From contig NZ_KB898726.1 of the NCBI RefSeq assembly GCF_000377785.1, positions 89,801 through 153,800 of the forward strand: DNA of 64,000 bases. The letters run 5' to 3'. Made by a program: the position numbers and the translations under genes. The notes beneath the pieces were generated by a model. That model saw only the letters and a program-made list of their open reading frames with translations, made no database searches and had not been told where the DNA came from. Shown here piece by piece: positions 27,136-36,325 of this stretch. This stretch comes from Thioalkalivibrio sp. ALJ24 (lineage in GTDB: Bacteria; Pseudomonadota; Gammaproteobacteria; Ectothiorhodospirales; Ectothiorhodospiraceae). The stretch's first letter is position 1. Each line of letters opens with the position of its first letter.

Positions 27136-28080
27136 ATGGGCGCCCCGGGGCTGGCATTCGACGGGATTCTGGGCGCGGCCCTGCTGTGGACCGCCTGGCA
27201 GGCGATCCACGCGGCGGGGCTGTTCCGCGCGGTGGTCAGTTTCATGGTGTTCGGGTTGCTGATGGCGCTGGCCTGGGTGCGCCTGGAGGCCCCGGACATC
27301 GCTCTGGCCGAGGCGGCGATCGGCGCCGGGATCACCGGTGCGCTGCTGCTGTCCGCGCTGGGGCGGCTGGACTGGGAGGCGGGGCGCGCGACGGATGAGT
27401 GTCTGCGCGGACGCGACCGGGCGTTCTGGGTGCCGACGGGCCTGTTGCTGCTGGCCGGTCTGGGCGGGGCGGCGTGGCTGCTCCCGGCCCCGGGGCTGGG
27501 CGAACCGGTGGCCGCGGAACTCGGGCGCTCCGGGGTGGAAAACCCGGTCACCGCCGTACTGCTTAACTTCCGCGCCTGGGACACGCTGCTGGAGATCGCG
27601 ATCCTGCTGCTGGGCGTGGTCGCGCTGTGGTCGCTGGGCCCCACACCCTGGCCCTCCTCGCCCGAACTGGTGTCGCCCGCCCTGCCGATGCTCGGGCGCG
27701 TGCTGTTCCCGGCATTCGTGCTGGTCTCGGCCTATCTGCTGTGGCGCGGCAGCCACGCGCCGGGAGGCGCCTTCCCGGCGGGCGCGGTCATGGGCGCGGG
27801 CGGGGTGCTGATGCTGATGGCCGGCGCCCGGCCCTGGCTGTCAGGGGACGTACACGGCCCGTGGCGCTGGGCACTCGCGCTGGGGATGGTCGCGATGCTG
27901 GGGGTGGCCTTCGCGGTGATGACCGGGGGACACGGTTTCTTCGAGTATCCGGTCGAGCTGGCCGGGCGGCTGATCCTGCTGCTGGAACTGGCTGCGGGGC
28001 TGTCGATCGCACTGCTGCTGTTCGCGCTGTATCTGGGCGGTGAACCTCCGGCCGACTGGGAAACCCGGAGGCCGGCATGA
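27136..28080 (+). CDS. mrpB: Fused MrpA C-terminal region (DUF4040/MbhE-like) and MrpB
   Basis: A 314-residue membrane protein that joins three parts. Residues about 8-80 are the DUF4040/MbhD-like segment found at the C-terminus of MrpA, with LEAPDIALAEAAIGAG. Residues about 92-175 are the MbhE-like segment with NPVTAVLLNFRAWDTLLE. Residues about 185-305 are MrpB, with RGSHAPGGAFPAGAVMG. No full-length MrpA with a NuoL-like antiporter module is present in this cluster. The ATG directly follows the mrpG stop codon. Confidence 0.85.
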   Translation: MGAPGLAFDGILGAALLWTAWQAIHAAGLFRAVVSFMVFGLLMALAWVRLEAPDIALAEAAIGAGITGALLLSALGRLDWEAGRATDECLRGRDRAFWVPTGLLLLAGLGGAAWLLPAPGLGEPVAAELGRSGVENPVTAVLLNFRAWDTLLEIAILLLGVVALWSLGPTPWPSSPELVSPALPMLGRVLFPAFVLVSAYLLWRGSHAPGGAFPAGAVMGAGGVLMLMAGARPWLSGDVHGPWRWALALGMVAMLGVAFAVMTGGHGFFEYPVELAGRLILLLELAAGLSIALLLFALYLGGEPPADWETRRPA

Positions 28081-28379
28081 CCCTGTACCTGTTGCTGGCC
28101 GTCGCACTGCTGATCATCGGCCTGCACGGGCTGTTCGTCTGTGCGCAGCTGATGCGCAAGATCCTCGCGCTGAATGTCCTGACCACTGCGGTCTTCCTGC
28201 TGCTGGTCGTGCTGGCGCAGGCCGCCGAGGTACTGGATCCCGTGCCTCACGCCATGGTGCTGACGGGCATCGTGGTGACGGTGTCCACCACCGCGGTGGC
28301 CCTGGGCCTGATGGTCCGTCTGCTGGAACGCCGTGGCGGGCCGGTGAGCGGCCGGGACCGGGACTCGCGTAACTCGTGA
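28077..28379 (+). CDS. mrpC: Mrp-type antiporter subunit C
   Basis: A 100-residue, three-helix protein of the NuoK/MrpC family, with LMRKILALNVLTTAVFLLL and HAMVLTGIVVTVSTTAVALGL typical of the group. It overlaps its neighbours at both ends (ATGA and GTGA junctions). Confidence 0.9.
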   Translation: MTLYLLLAVALLIIGLHGLFVCAQLMRKILALNVLTTAVFLLLVVLAQAAEVLDPVPHAMVLTGIVVTVSTTAVALGLMVRLLERRGGPVSGRDRDSRNS

Positions 28380-29848
28380 ATATCACACTGGCCACGGCCT
28401 TGGTGGCGGGACTGCCACTGACGGCGGCGGCCGTCGCCTTCGCGCATCCGCGAGTGGGCCGCATGGCAGCACTGGGAACCGGGTTGCTGCTGTTGCCGGT
28501 TTTGGCAGTGCTGGTCCTGGAAGCCCTGCGTACCGGGCCCTGGCGCCATAACCTGGGGGGCTGGACCGCGCCGCTGGGGATCGGCTGGCAGGTCGATGCC
28601 CTCGCCCTCACCCTGCTCGCACTGACCACGCTGGTGGCGCTGGCCGCGGCGGTCTATCGCGTGGCGGAAGGACGCCTGACCCGAGACAGCCGCTACCGAA
28701 GGTATTTCTGGCCGCTGTGGCTGTTCCTGTGGGGCGGGCTGAATGCGCTGTTCCTGTCCGCCGATCTGTTCAATCTCTACGTGATCCTGGAGATGGTGTC
28801 CCTGGCAGCCGTGGCGCTGATCGCCGCCGCCGGCGGGCCGGCGCTGGCCGCGGCATGGCGCTACTTCCTCGCAACGCTGCTGGGATCCACTCTCTATCTG
28901 CTGGGGGTGGCCCTGCTCTACGGCCAGTACGGCGCGCTGGATGTCTCCCTGCTATCCGGCCGCGCCGAGGAGGAACTGGTCACGCTGGCGGCCGCAGTGA
29001 TGATCACCCTGGGGCTGCTGCTGAAGGGGGCGATCTTCCCGCTGCATTTCTGGCTGCCCCCGGCCCATGGCCGGGCCCATGCGGCGGTCAGCGCGGTGCT
29101 CTCGGCGGTGGTGGTGACCGCGGCGTTCTACCTGCTGCTGCGCCTGTGGTTCGGCCCGTTTGCCGGGATGCTTCCGGGGCTGCCGGCACAGCTGCTGGGC
29201 CTGCTGGGGGCGGCGGCCGTGCTCTGGGGCGGCGTGCTGGCCCTGCTGCAGCGCCATCTGAAGATGGTGATCGCGTATTCGACCGTCTCGCAGCTGGGAT
29301 TCGCCCTGCTGGTGTTTCCGCTGGCCGCCGCCGACGCCCTGCCCGATCAGGCCCACGCGGGCATGCTGATGCTGCTGCTGGCCCATGGCCTGGCCAAGGG
29401 CAGCCTGTTCCTGGCGGCGGGCTGCCTGGCGTGGCAATGGGGCAGCGACCATCTGCGCCGCATCGGCCCGCCGATGGCCGGCGGCAGCCTGCCGGCCTGG
29501 ATCGCGATCGCGCTGGCGGCGGCCAGTCTGGTGGGTCTGCCGCCAAGCGGGGGCTTCGTCGCCAAGTGGTGGCTGCTGGAATCCGCGCTGGCCGCGCGCG
29601 CCTGGCCCTGGGCGGCAGTGATCGTGCTCGGGACGTTCATCACCGCCGGATACCTGTGGCGCATCCTGCGGGATCCATTGCGGGCGACAAGTGTTGACTC
29701 GGCCGTGGTGCCCGCGCAGGGGCCACCGCTACCCATTCCGCTCGCCATGCCCTGGGCCGCACTGCTGCTGGCGCTGGCGGCGATCGCGAGCGGCCTGTTC
29801 GCCACGGCGCTGCGCTCGGCCTTTGCGGCCGGGGGGCTGGCCGGATGA
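28376..29848 (+). CDS. mrpD: Mrp-type antiporter subunit D (proton-conducting subunit)
   Basis: A 490-residue membrane protein of the NuoL/M/N antiporter family with about 14 helices. The key charged residues are present: Glu139 in DLFNLYVILEMV (helix 5) and Lys217 in LLLKGAIFPLHFWLP (helix 7), as in working proton channels of this family. Start is GTG, overlapping the mrpC stop. It is one of two NuoL/M/N-type subunits in this cluster. Confidence 0.9.
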   Translation: MNITLATALVAGLPLTAAAVAFAHPRVGRMAALGTGLLLLPVLAVLVLEALRTGPWRHNLGGWTAPLGIGWQVDALALTLLALTTLVALAAAVYRVAEGRLTRDSRYRRYFWPLWLFLWGGLNALFLSADLFNLYVILEMVSLAAVALIAAAGGPALAAAWRYFLATLLGSTLYLLGVALLYGQYGALDVSLLSGRAEEELVTLAAAVMITLGLLLKGAIFPLHFWLPPAHGRAHAAVSAVLSAVVVTAAFYLLLRLWFGPFAGMLPGLPAQLLGLLGAAAVLWGGVLALLQRHLKMVIAYSTVSQLGFALLVFPLAAADALPDQAHAGMLMLLLAHGLAKGSLFLAAGCLAWQWGSDHLRRIGPPMAGGSLPAWIAIALAAASLVGLPPSGGFVAKWWLLESALAARAWPWAAVIVLGTFITAGYLWRILRDPLRATSVDSAVVPAQGPPLPIPLAMPWAALLLALAAIASGLFATALRSAFAAGGLAG

Positions 29849-31497
29849 ACGCCACGCAGCTCGCACTGCTGCTGGCCGTGCTGGCGCCATGGCTGGCCCT
29901 GACCGCGCTCGCGCTCCCCGCCCTGCGTCGCCGGGCCACCCTCCTGCTGCCGCTGGCGGCCCTGCCGGCGCTCTTGCTGGCCCTCGCAGGCCCCGACCCC
30001 GATGCCGGGATCGTGCTGCCGGGGCTGCTGGATCAGACCCGTCTGGCGCTGGATGGCACCGCCCGTGCCTTTCTGTTGCCCGGCGCGCTGTTGTGGCTGC
30101 TTGCCGGGGCGTACGCCCATCGACACCTGCTGGCACACGCGTTGCGGTTTGCCGTGTTCTGGCTGCTGACCCTGGCCGGCTACCTGCTGCTGGTGCTGGC
30201 GGCGGATCTGCTGACCTTCTATGCCGGCTTCGCGCTGATGACCTTCGCGGCCTACGGTCTGGTCACCCACACCGGATCCGCGACCGCCCTGAGCGCCGGA
30301 CGGCTCTACCTCGGCCTGATGCTGATCGGCGAGGTCGCGCTGTTCACTGCCGTGGCCTGGACCACCATGCTGGCCGGTCCGGGCCATTCGCCGGACCTCG
30401 CCGGGCTGGGTGCGGACATGGAACCGGCCGCCGCCCTCCTGTTCGCGATCGGGTTCGGCCTGAAGCTCGGCGCACCGGGGCTGCATGCCTGGCTGCCCCG
30501 GGCCCACGCGGTGGCGCCGGTGCCGGCCAGCGCGGTACTGAGCGGGGTGATGATCAAGGTCGGCGCCCTGGGGGGCTGGCGGCTGCTGGAGGGTGGTCTT
30601 GAAGTGCCGGGGCACGGCGCCCTGATCCTGACCGCGCTGGGCCTCACTGGCACCTTCTATGCCGTGGCCGCAGGGTTGCGTCAGCCCGAACCCAAGACCA
30701 TCCTCGCCTGGTCCAGCGTCAGTCAGATGGGCCTGATGGTCGCCCTGCTCGGGATGGCCGCAGCCGGGACGTCGGCGGGAGCGCCGCCGGCTGCGGTCTG
30801 GGCGGGTCTGGCGGTGATGCTGGCCCATCACGGTCTGGCCAAGGGTGCATTGTTCCTCGGAACCGGGCTGCTGGCCACGACCGCGGATCGCTTCACCCGG
30901 AGGACTTTGCTGATGGGTCTGGCGCTTGCCGGGGCCGCGCTCGCGGCCGCCCCGCTCTCGGGCGGCGCCCTGACCAAGGCCGCCCTTACGAGCGGAATCC
31001 CCGGCTGGCTGGCGGGGCTGACCGGCACCGCTACCGCCCTGCTGATGCTGCATTTCCTGCAGCGCGCGGCCAGCCGCCCAACAGAGCCAATGACCGGGCA
31101 AAACGGGGACACCGGCGGCACCCGGGGCATGAGTCTCTGGTGGCTGACCCTCACCCCGGGTCTGCTGCTGCCCTGGTGGCTGGCGGATACCTCCCTGCGC
31201 GAATCCGCCCTGACCGCATCGGCCATCGGGGACGGCCTCTGGCCGCTAGTGCTGGCCGGGGTGCTGGCGGGCGGGGCATGGTGGCTGCGATCCCGGTGGC
31301 CAGGGGTCGGCGTGGCCCCGGCGCGGCAATCCCACCCCACCCGAGGCGCGCCGCGCCCCCTGCCCGGTATGGCCCGGCTGGCCCACTGGTGGGCACTGAC
31401 CGAACGCCAGCTGCATCGCTGGCCGGTAATCGGGCGCACGGCTACCACGATGATCCTGCTGCTGGCACTCGCGCTGGTCTTTTCGGCCACCACGTAG
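29845..31497 (+). CDS. Second MrpD/NuoM-like antiporter subunit
   Basis: A 550-residue proton-conducting-family membrane protein that overlaps mrpD by 4 bases. Lys207 (FGLKLGAPGLHAWLP, helix 7) and Lys238 (MIKVG, helix 8) are kept. The helix 5 glutamate is not: DLLTFYAGFALM aligns with DLFNLYVILEMV and puts Ala130 at the glutamate position. It may stand in for the missing N-terminal antiporter module of MrpA. The last 100 residues are less hydrophobic and variable. It closes the operon. Confidence 0.82.
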   Translation: MNATQLALLLAVLAPWLALTALALPALRRRATLLLPLAALPALLLALAGPDPDAGIVLPGLLDQTRLALDGTARAFLLPGALLWLLAGAYAHRHLLAHALRFAVFWLLTLAGYLLLVLAADLLTFYAGFALMTFAAYGLVTHTGSATALSAGRLYLGLMLIGEVALFTAVAWTTMLAGPGHSPDLAGLGADMEPAAALLFAIGFGLKLGAPGLHAWLPRAHAVAPVPASAVLSGVMIKVGALGGWRLLEGGLEVPGHGALILTALGLTGTFYAVAAGLRQPEPKTILAWSSVSQMGLMVALLGMAAAGTSAGAPPAAVWAGLAVMLAHHGLAKGALFLGTGLLATTADRFTRRTLLMGLALAGAALAAAPLSGGALTKAALTSGIPGWLAGLTGTATALLMLHFLQRAASRPTEPMTGQNGDTGGTRGMSLWWLTLTPGLLLPWWLADTSLRESALTASAIGDGLWPLVLAGVLAGGAWWLRSRWPGVGVAPARQSHPTRGAPRPLPGMARLAHWWALTERQLHRWPVIGRTATTMILLLALALVFSATT

Positions 31498-31570
31498 CCG
31501 GTGCGGCCGTATGCCCCGCGTGCCCCCGTCAGGCAGAATGTGGCGAGAGCGAGGCGAAGAAGGCAGGCGC

Positions 31571-32251
31571 ATGAACGAGCAACCGCTGCGTGAGGCCGTG
31601 ATCGAGACGGCGCTGGAAACCAACCGGCGCGGGCTCAATCAGGGGACCTCGGGCAATGTCAGCGTTCGCTGCGGCGAGGGCCTGCTGATCACGCCCTCCG
31701 GTATGGCCTACGAGGATCTGGCGCCAGACGATCTGGTGTACATGGATGCTGACGGTCGCTGGCCGGCACACCAGAAGCCTTCCAGCGAATGGCATTTCCA
31801 CCGCGCGATCCTGCGCGAACGCGATGACATCCATGCCGTGATACATGTGCATTCGGTTTACGCTAGCGTAGTGGCGATCCAGCGGCACGACATCCCGCCG
31901 CTGCATTACATGATCGCGGCGGCCGGCGGGGACTCGATCCGCTGTGCCCCCTATGCCACCTTCGGCACCGAGGCGCTGTCACACAACGCACTGGCGGCGC
32001 TGGACGGGCGCTATGCCTGCTTGCTGGCAAACCACGGGATGATCGCCACCGGGCCGGATCTGGCGCGGGCGTTGTGGCTCACCGAGGAGGTGGAACTGCT
32101 GGCCCGGCAGTACGTACTGAGCCTCTCGCTGGGCGGCCCCACCCTGCTGGACGCCGAGGAAATGCAGCGAGTCCTCGAAGCGTTTCGCCATTACGGTCCG
32201 CGCAGCGGGGCGGCCAGGACCGCCTCCGGGCAGCGACCGGACGCCCCTTGA
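31571..32251 (+). CDS. Class II aldolase, FucA/adducin family
   Basis: A 226-residue zinc aldolase of the L-fuculose-1-phosphate aldolase family. The zinc ligands and the acid residue fall at the same numbers as in E. coli FucA: Glu73 (SSEWHF), His92 and His94 (HVHSVY) and His155 (ANHGM). The phosphate site TSGNVS is also present. No sugar kinase or isomerase gene is adjacent. Family members cleave deoxy-sugar phosphates or act on methylthioribulose-1-phosphate. Since mtnA and an MTIP-type gene are in this window, the last is a candidate role. Confidence 0.83.
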   Translation: MNEQPLREAVIETALETNRRGLNQGTSGNVSVRCGEGLLITPSGMAYEDLAPDDLVYMDADGRWPAHQKPSSEWHFHRAILRERDDIHAVIHVHSVYASVVAIQRHDIPPLHYMIAAAGGDSIRCAPYATFGTEALSHNALAALDGRYACLLANHGMIATGPDLARALWLTEEVELLARQYVLSLSLGGPTLLDAEEMQRVLEAFRHYGPRSGAARTASGQRPDAP

Positions 32252-32285
32252 ATTTGTTTTTACCCCTGCGAGGAGAGATTTCATC

Positions 32286-32606
32286 ATGGCCAGCGGCACC
32301 CGTTTCTCGGTGGGCGAGGTCGTCCACCACGTCAAGTTCGACTACCGCGGCGTCATCGTGGACGTCGATCCGGTCTATAACGGCTCGGACGAATGGTACG
32401 AGACCGTCGCCAAGAGCCGGCCACCCAAGGACCAGCCCTGGTACCACGTACTGGTGGACGGATACAGCCACAGCACCTACGTGGCCGAGCGCCATCTGGA
32501 GAGCGACACCTCGGGCGAACAGATTGAACACCCGGAGCTGGGCAAGTTCTTCGACCGCTTCATGAACGGGCGGTACAGTCGCGAGAACCAGACCCGGACA
32601 CACTGA
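32286..32606 (+). CDS. hspQ: Heat shock protein HspQ
   Basis: A 106-residue HspQ/YccV family protein that binds hemimethylated DNA in vitro and acts as a Lon specificity enhancer in enterics. The conserved [28 protein letters not shown] and YVAERHL segments are present. The ATG is preceded by GAGGAGAG. It lies between the aldolase and ilvD genes, 7 bases from the latter. Confidence 0.9.
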   Translation: MASGTRFSVGEVVHHVKFDYRGVIVDVDPVYNGSDEWYETVAKSRPPKDQPWYHVLVDGYSHSTYVAERHLESDTSGEQIEHPELGKFFDRFMNGRYSRENQTRTH

Positions 32607-32613
32607 GGACACC

Positions 32614-34299
32614 ATGAGCCAGGACAATCGCCGCTCGCGCGCGGTCACCGAAGGTCCGCGCCGCACACCCAATCGAGCCATGCTGCGCGCCGTCGGGTTC
32701 GGCGACGACGACTTCCAGCGTCCGATCGTCGGGATCGCCAACGCGCACAGCACGATCACCCCCTGCAACATGGGCATTGGCCCGCTTGCCGAACGCGCTG
32801 AACAGGCGGTGCGTCAGGGCGGCGGCATGCCCCAGACCTTCGGCACTATCACGATCTCCGACGGCATCTCCATGGGCACGCCGGGGATGAAATACTCGCT
32901 GGTCTCGCGCGAGGTGATCGCCGACGCGATCGAAACGGTGGTCAACGGCCAGAGCATGGACGGCGTGCTGGCCACCGGAGGCTGCGACAAGAACATGCCC
33001 GGGGCGATGATCGCCCTCGCCCGCCTTAACGTGCCGGCGATCTTCGTCTATGGCGGCACGATCAAGCCCGGCCACTACAAGGGCCAGGAACTGACCATCG
33101 TCAGTGCCTTCGAGGCCGTGGGTCAGCACGGCGCCGGTCGACTGTCCGACGAGGATCTGCGCGGGGTGGAACGCAACGCCTGTCCCGGTGCCGGTTCCTG
33201 CGGCGGCATGTACACGGCCAACACCATGTCCTCGGCGTTCGAGGCACTCGGAATGAGCCTGCCGGGATCTTCGACCCAGGCCGCCGAGGACACCGAAAAG
33301 GCTGACTCCGCGGCGCGCTCCGGCGAGGTCCTTCTGGACGCGATCCATGCCGATCGCAAGCCACGCGACATCCTCACGCGACCGGCCTTCGAGAACGCCC
33401 TCGCGGTGGTCATGGCCCTGGGTGGTTCCACCAACGCGGTGCTGCACCTGCTGGCGATTGCGCATGCGGCCGAGGTGCCCCTGGATCTGGACGACGTGGA
33501 ACGGATTCGCCGCCGGACCCCCGTCCTGTGCGATCTCAAGCCCTCCGGTCGTTACGTGACCACCGCCTTCCACCAGGCCGGCGGCACCCCGCTCGTGATG
33601 CGCCTGCTGCTGGATGCCGGCCTCCTGCACGGGGACTGCCTGACGATCACCGGCGAAACCCTGGCTGAAACCCTCCGCGATGCGCCCGCCGCCCCGCCGG
33701 CGGAAGCCGCCGAAATGGTCCGCACCCCGGGCAACCCGATTTATCCCCAGGGCCACCTGGCAATCCTCAAGGGCAGCCTTGCCCCCGAGGGGAGCGTGGC
33801 CAAGGTGACCGGCCTCAAGCGGCGCAGCATTCGCGGGCCCGCCCGGGTCTTCGACTCCGAGGAGGACTGCCTGGACGCGATTCTCGCGGGCTCGATCCGT
33901 GAAGGGGACGTGATCGTCATTCGTCACGAAGGTCCGCGCGGCGGGCCCGGGATGCGCGAGATGCTGGCCCCGACCGCGGCATTGATCGGTGCCGGTCTGG
34001 GTGATGCGGTGGGCCTCGTCACGGACGGACGGTTCTCCGGCGGCACCTACGGGATGGTCGTGGGTCATGTCGCGCCCGAGGCGGCTGCGGGTGGCCCGAT
34101 TGCCCTGGTGGAGGAAGGTGACTCGATCGTGATCGATGCCGACCATAACCAGCTGGATCTCGACATTGCCCCCGGGGAACTGGAACGTCGGCGGGCAGCG
34201 TGGCATGCCCCGGAGCCGCCGGTGGCCCGCGGGGTGCTCGGCAAATACGCGCGCACGGTGGGCTCGGCCAGCCGCGGTGCCGTCACCGACGACTTCTGA
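32614..34299 (+). CDS. ilvD: Dihydroxy-acid dehydratase
   Basis: IlvD dehydrates dihydroxy acids in valine, leucine and isoleucine synthesis with an iron-sulfur cluster. The 561-residue protein has its cluster cysteines at Cys51 (TPCNMGI), Cys124 (GGCDKNMPG) and Cys196 in [16 protein letters not shown]. Length fits the shorter [2Fe-2S] group of plants, cyanobacteria and actinobacteria better than the longer enteric [4Fe-4S] type (about 615). No other ilv gene is nearby. Confidence 0.95.
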   Translation: MSQDNRRSRAVTEGPRRTPNRAMLRAVGFGDDDFQRPIVGIANAHSTITPCNMGIGPLAERAEQAVRQGGGMPQTFGTITISDGISMGTPGMKYSLVSREVIADAIETVVNGQSMDGVLATGGCDKNMPGAMIALARLNVPAIFVYGGTIKPGHYKGQELTIVSAFEAVGQHGAGRLSDEDLRGVERNACPGAGSCGGMYTANTMSSAFEALGMSLPGSSTQAAEDTEKADSAARSGEVLLDAIHADRKPRDILTRPAFENALAVVMALGGSTNAVLHLLAIAHAAEVPLDLDDVERIRRRTPVLCDLKPSGRYVTTAFHQAGGTPLVMRLLLDAGLLHGDCLTITGETLAETLRDAPAAPPAEAAEMVRTPGNPIYPQGHLAILKGSLAPEGSVAKVTGLKRRSIRGPARVFDSEEDCLDAILAGSIREGDVIVIRHEGPRGGPGMREMLAPTAALIGAGLGDAVGLVTDGRFSGGTYGMVVGHVAPEAAAGGPIALVEEGDSIVIDADHNQLDLDIAPGELERRRAAWHAPEPPVARGVLGKYARTVGSASRGAVTDDF

Positions 34300-34321
34300 A
34301 TCGGTCCGGCATACCCTCCAC

Positions 34322-35008
34322 ATGACACACCCCGATCCGCGTTCGCCGCGCTTCAGCATGATGCCCCCGGTGATCGGCTTTCTGCTGGTCACCAACGTCC
34401 TGCTGTTCCTGGCACTGCCCGCGCTGGGCAACTGGCTGATGGCGCATTTCGCGCTGTGGCCGATCGGCACCCCTTCCACCATGATCCAGGACGGCTCCAT
34501 GGTGCGGGTACCTGATTTCCAGCTGTGGCAGCTGGTGACCTACGGTTTCCTGCACGGTGGCCCGCTCCACCTGTTCGTGAACATGTTCGTGGTGTGGATG
34601 CTGGGGGTGCAGGTCGAGAACGCGTGGGGGTCGCGGATGTTCGCGACCTACTTCCTGATCTGCGTGATCGGCGCCGGGCTGGTGCAGCTGGTGGTCACCG
34701 CAGGCGGCAACGGGGATGCGATCTACCCCACGGTGGGGGCCTCAGGCGGGGTCTTCGGGGTCCTGCTGGCGTTCGGGATGATGTTCCCCAACCAGCGCCT
34801 GTTCCTGATCTTCCTGCCGATCCCGATCAAGGCCAAGTATTTCGTGATCGGCTACGGCATCCTGGAGCTGTATCTGGGGGTGTCCGGGACCATGTCGGGG
34901 ATCGCCCATTTCGCCCACCTGGGCGGCATGGTGGTGGGTCTATTGATGATTCAGTACTGGCGCGGGCGCTTGCCGATCCGCCCCCGCCACCGCAGGCTGT
35001 GGTGGTAA
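34322..35008 (+). CDS. Rhomboid family intramembrane serine protease
   Basis: A 228-residue six-helix membrane protein. The catalytic serine is Ser141 in the GASGGVFGVL motif and the paired histidine is His199 in AHFAHLGG. The HLFVNMFVVWMLG segment in helix 2 carries the conserved asparagine. It has no extra domains. The ATG at 34322 opens MTHPDPRSPRF; longer frames run into ilvD. It converges on galU with an 18-base gap. Confidence 0.9.
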   Translation: MTHPDPRSPRFSMMPPVIGFLLVTNVLLFLALPALGNWLMAHFALWPIGTPSTMIQDGSMVRVPDFQLWQLVTYGFLHGGPLHLFVNMFVVWMLGVQVENAWGSRMFATYFLICVIGAGLVQLVVTAGGNGDAIYPTVGASGGVFGVLLAFGMMFPNQRLFLIFLPIPIKAKYFVIGYGILELYLGVSGTMSGIAHFAHLGGMVVGLLMIQYWRGRLPIRPRHRRLWW

Positions 35009-35026
35009 CCGCCGGGCCTGGACGCG

Positions 35027-35914
35027 TCAGGCATCCTTCCGCGTGCGCAGGTATTCGCGGAAATCGTCTTTCAGTTCGGGGTGGTTGAGAGCAAACTCCA
35101 CCGTCGCCTCGAGATAGCCCAGCTTGCTGCCGCAATCGAAGCGCCGCCCGGAGAACTCCCAGGCCGTGACCCGCTCTTCCTGCCGCAGGCGGTCGATCGC
35201 ATCGGTCAGCTGGATCTCCCCGCCCGCCCCCGGCTCCTGCTCTTCCAGCAACTCGAAGATCCGCGGCGTCAGGACATAGCGCCCGACCACCGCCACGTTC
35301 GACGGGGCCGTCGCCGGATCCGGCTTCTCCACGATGCCCTTCACGTCCCAGCTGCGTGGCCCGGTACGGTCCGGGTCGATGATCCCGTACTGATGCGTAC
35401 GCTCCTCGGGGACCTCTTCCACGCCCAGCACACTGCACTGGTGCTGGTCGAACTGCGCCACCATCTGCGCGGTGGCACCGCCGTCCACGGCCTCGATCAG
35501 GTCATCGGCGAGGATCACCGCGAACGGCTCGTCGCGCACCACCGGACGCGCGCAGGCGACGGCGTGCCCCAGGCCCAGGGCTTCGGCCTGACGAACATAG
35601 ACGCAGGTGACGCGGGGAGGCACGATATTGCGGATCTGCTCCAGCAGCTCGGTCTTGCCCCGTTCCTCGAGTTCGCTTTCGAGCTCGTAGGCCTTGTCGA
35701 AATGGTCCGGGATGGAGCGCTTGTTGCGGCCGGTCACGAACACCAGGGTATCGACCCCCGCCGCCACCGCCTCTTCGGCCGCATACTGGATCAGCGGCTT
35801 GTCCACTACCGGCAGCATCTCTTTCGGGTTGGCCTTGGTCGCCGGCAGGAAACGGGTCCCCATGCCGGCCACCGGAAATACTGCGGTACGAATGCGCTTC
35901 TTGTTGTCGCTCAT
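35027..35914 (-). CDS. galU: UTP-glucose-1-phosphate uridylyltransferase
   Basis: GalU makes UDP-glucose for cell-surface and storage sugars. The 295-residue protein has the nucleotide-binding signature [19 protein letters not shown], followed by [18 protein letters not shown]. The ATG at 35914 has GAGGACAC in front; an upstream frame extension is not conserved. It is the last gene of the long minus-strand run and has a hairpin in its leader. Confidence 0.94.
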   Translation of the reverse strand: MSDNKKRIRTAVFPVAGMGTRFLPATKANPKEMLPVVDKPLIQYAAEEAVAAGVDTLVFVTGRNKRSIPDHFDKAYELESELEERGKTELLEQIRNIVPPRVTCVYVRQAEALGLGHAVACARPVVRDEPFAVILADDLIEAVDGGATAQMVAQFDQHQCSVLGVEEVPEERTHQYGIIDPDRTGPRSWDVKGIVEKPDPATAPSNVAVVGRYVLTPRIFELLEEQEPGAGGEIQLTDAIDRLRQEERVTAWEFSGRRFDCGSKLGYLEATVEFALNHPELKDDFREYLRTRKDA

Positions 35915-35932
35915 GTGTCCTCCGGGCCTTGA

Positions 35933-35959
35933 GGCGGTCCGCACCGATCGCGGACCGCC
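35933..35959 (-). repeat. Inverted repeat between comEA and galU
   Basis: Perfect 9-base arms GGCGGTCCG and CGGACCGCC with a 9-base loop lie 13 bases after the comEA stop and 18 bases before the galU ATG. There is no T-run on the minus strand, so it may be a weak terminator or a structured galU leader. Confidence 0.5.
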
Positions 35960-35972
35960 CCGGCCTCCCTCC

Positions 35973-36266
35973 CTATTCCAGTTCGATCCGATTCAGATTC
36001 ATCTCCACCGTGCGTTCGCCGATGCCCGAGACCTCGGTGAGCGCCTGCACGGACGCAAACTCACCGTGTTCCTCGCGATGCTCCACGATCGCCCGGGCCG
36101 TCACTTCACCGATGTTGGTCAGGGCCATCAGCTCCTCCGCAGCCGCCGAGTTGATGTTGACCATCGTCGTTTGTTCGGCCGCGGCCGGCAGGGCCAGGGT
36201 CAGGCCCAGCGCCGCTGCGGGCAGCAGCACACGGGTGGGACGCAGCATGGATGCAATACGGATCAT
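35973..36266 (-). CDS. ComEA-like helix-hairpin-helix DNA-binding protein
   Basis: A 97-residue exported protein: an N-terminal signal peptide ends near LALPAAAEQ, followed by two helix-hairpin-helix motifs ([19 protein letters not shown] and [12 protein letters not shown]). Such small ComEA-type proteins bind incoming DNA in the periplasm in naturally competent gammaproteobacteria. The start ATG at 36266 follows AAGGAGGT at ideal spacing. It is 59 bases upstream of galU. A comEC gene is present at 52120-54450. Confidence 0.85.
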   Translation of the reverse strand: MIRIASMLRPTRVLLPAAALGLTLALPAAAEQTTMVNINSAAAEELMALTNIGEVTARAIVEHREEHGEFASVQALTEVSGIGERTVEMNLNRIELE

Positions 36267-36325
36267 GGTGAACCTCCTTGTCATTTCAATGGTGACGGAC
36301 GTAATCCCTACGCCCACCCCGGATC

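Noticed and set aside
25699-35008. Genomic island inserted at tRNA-Asn carrying the Mrp cluster
   Set aside because: No integrase, no second copy of the tRNA 3' end and no composition change were seen. The tRNA is followed by its own terminator and the downstream genes look native.
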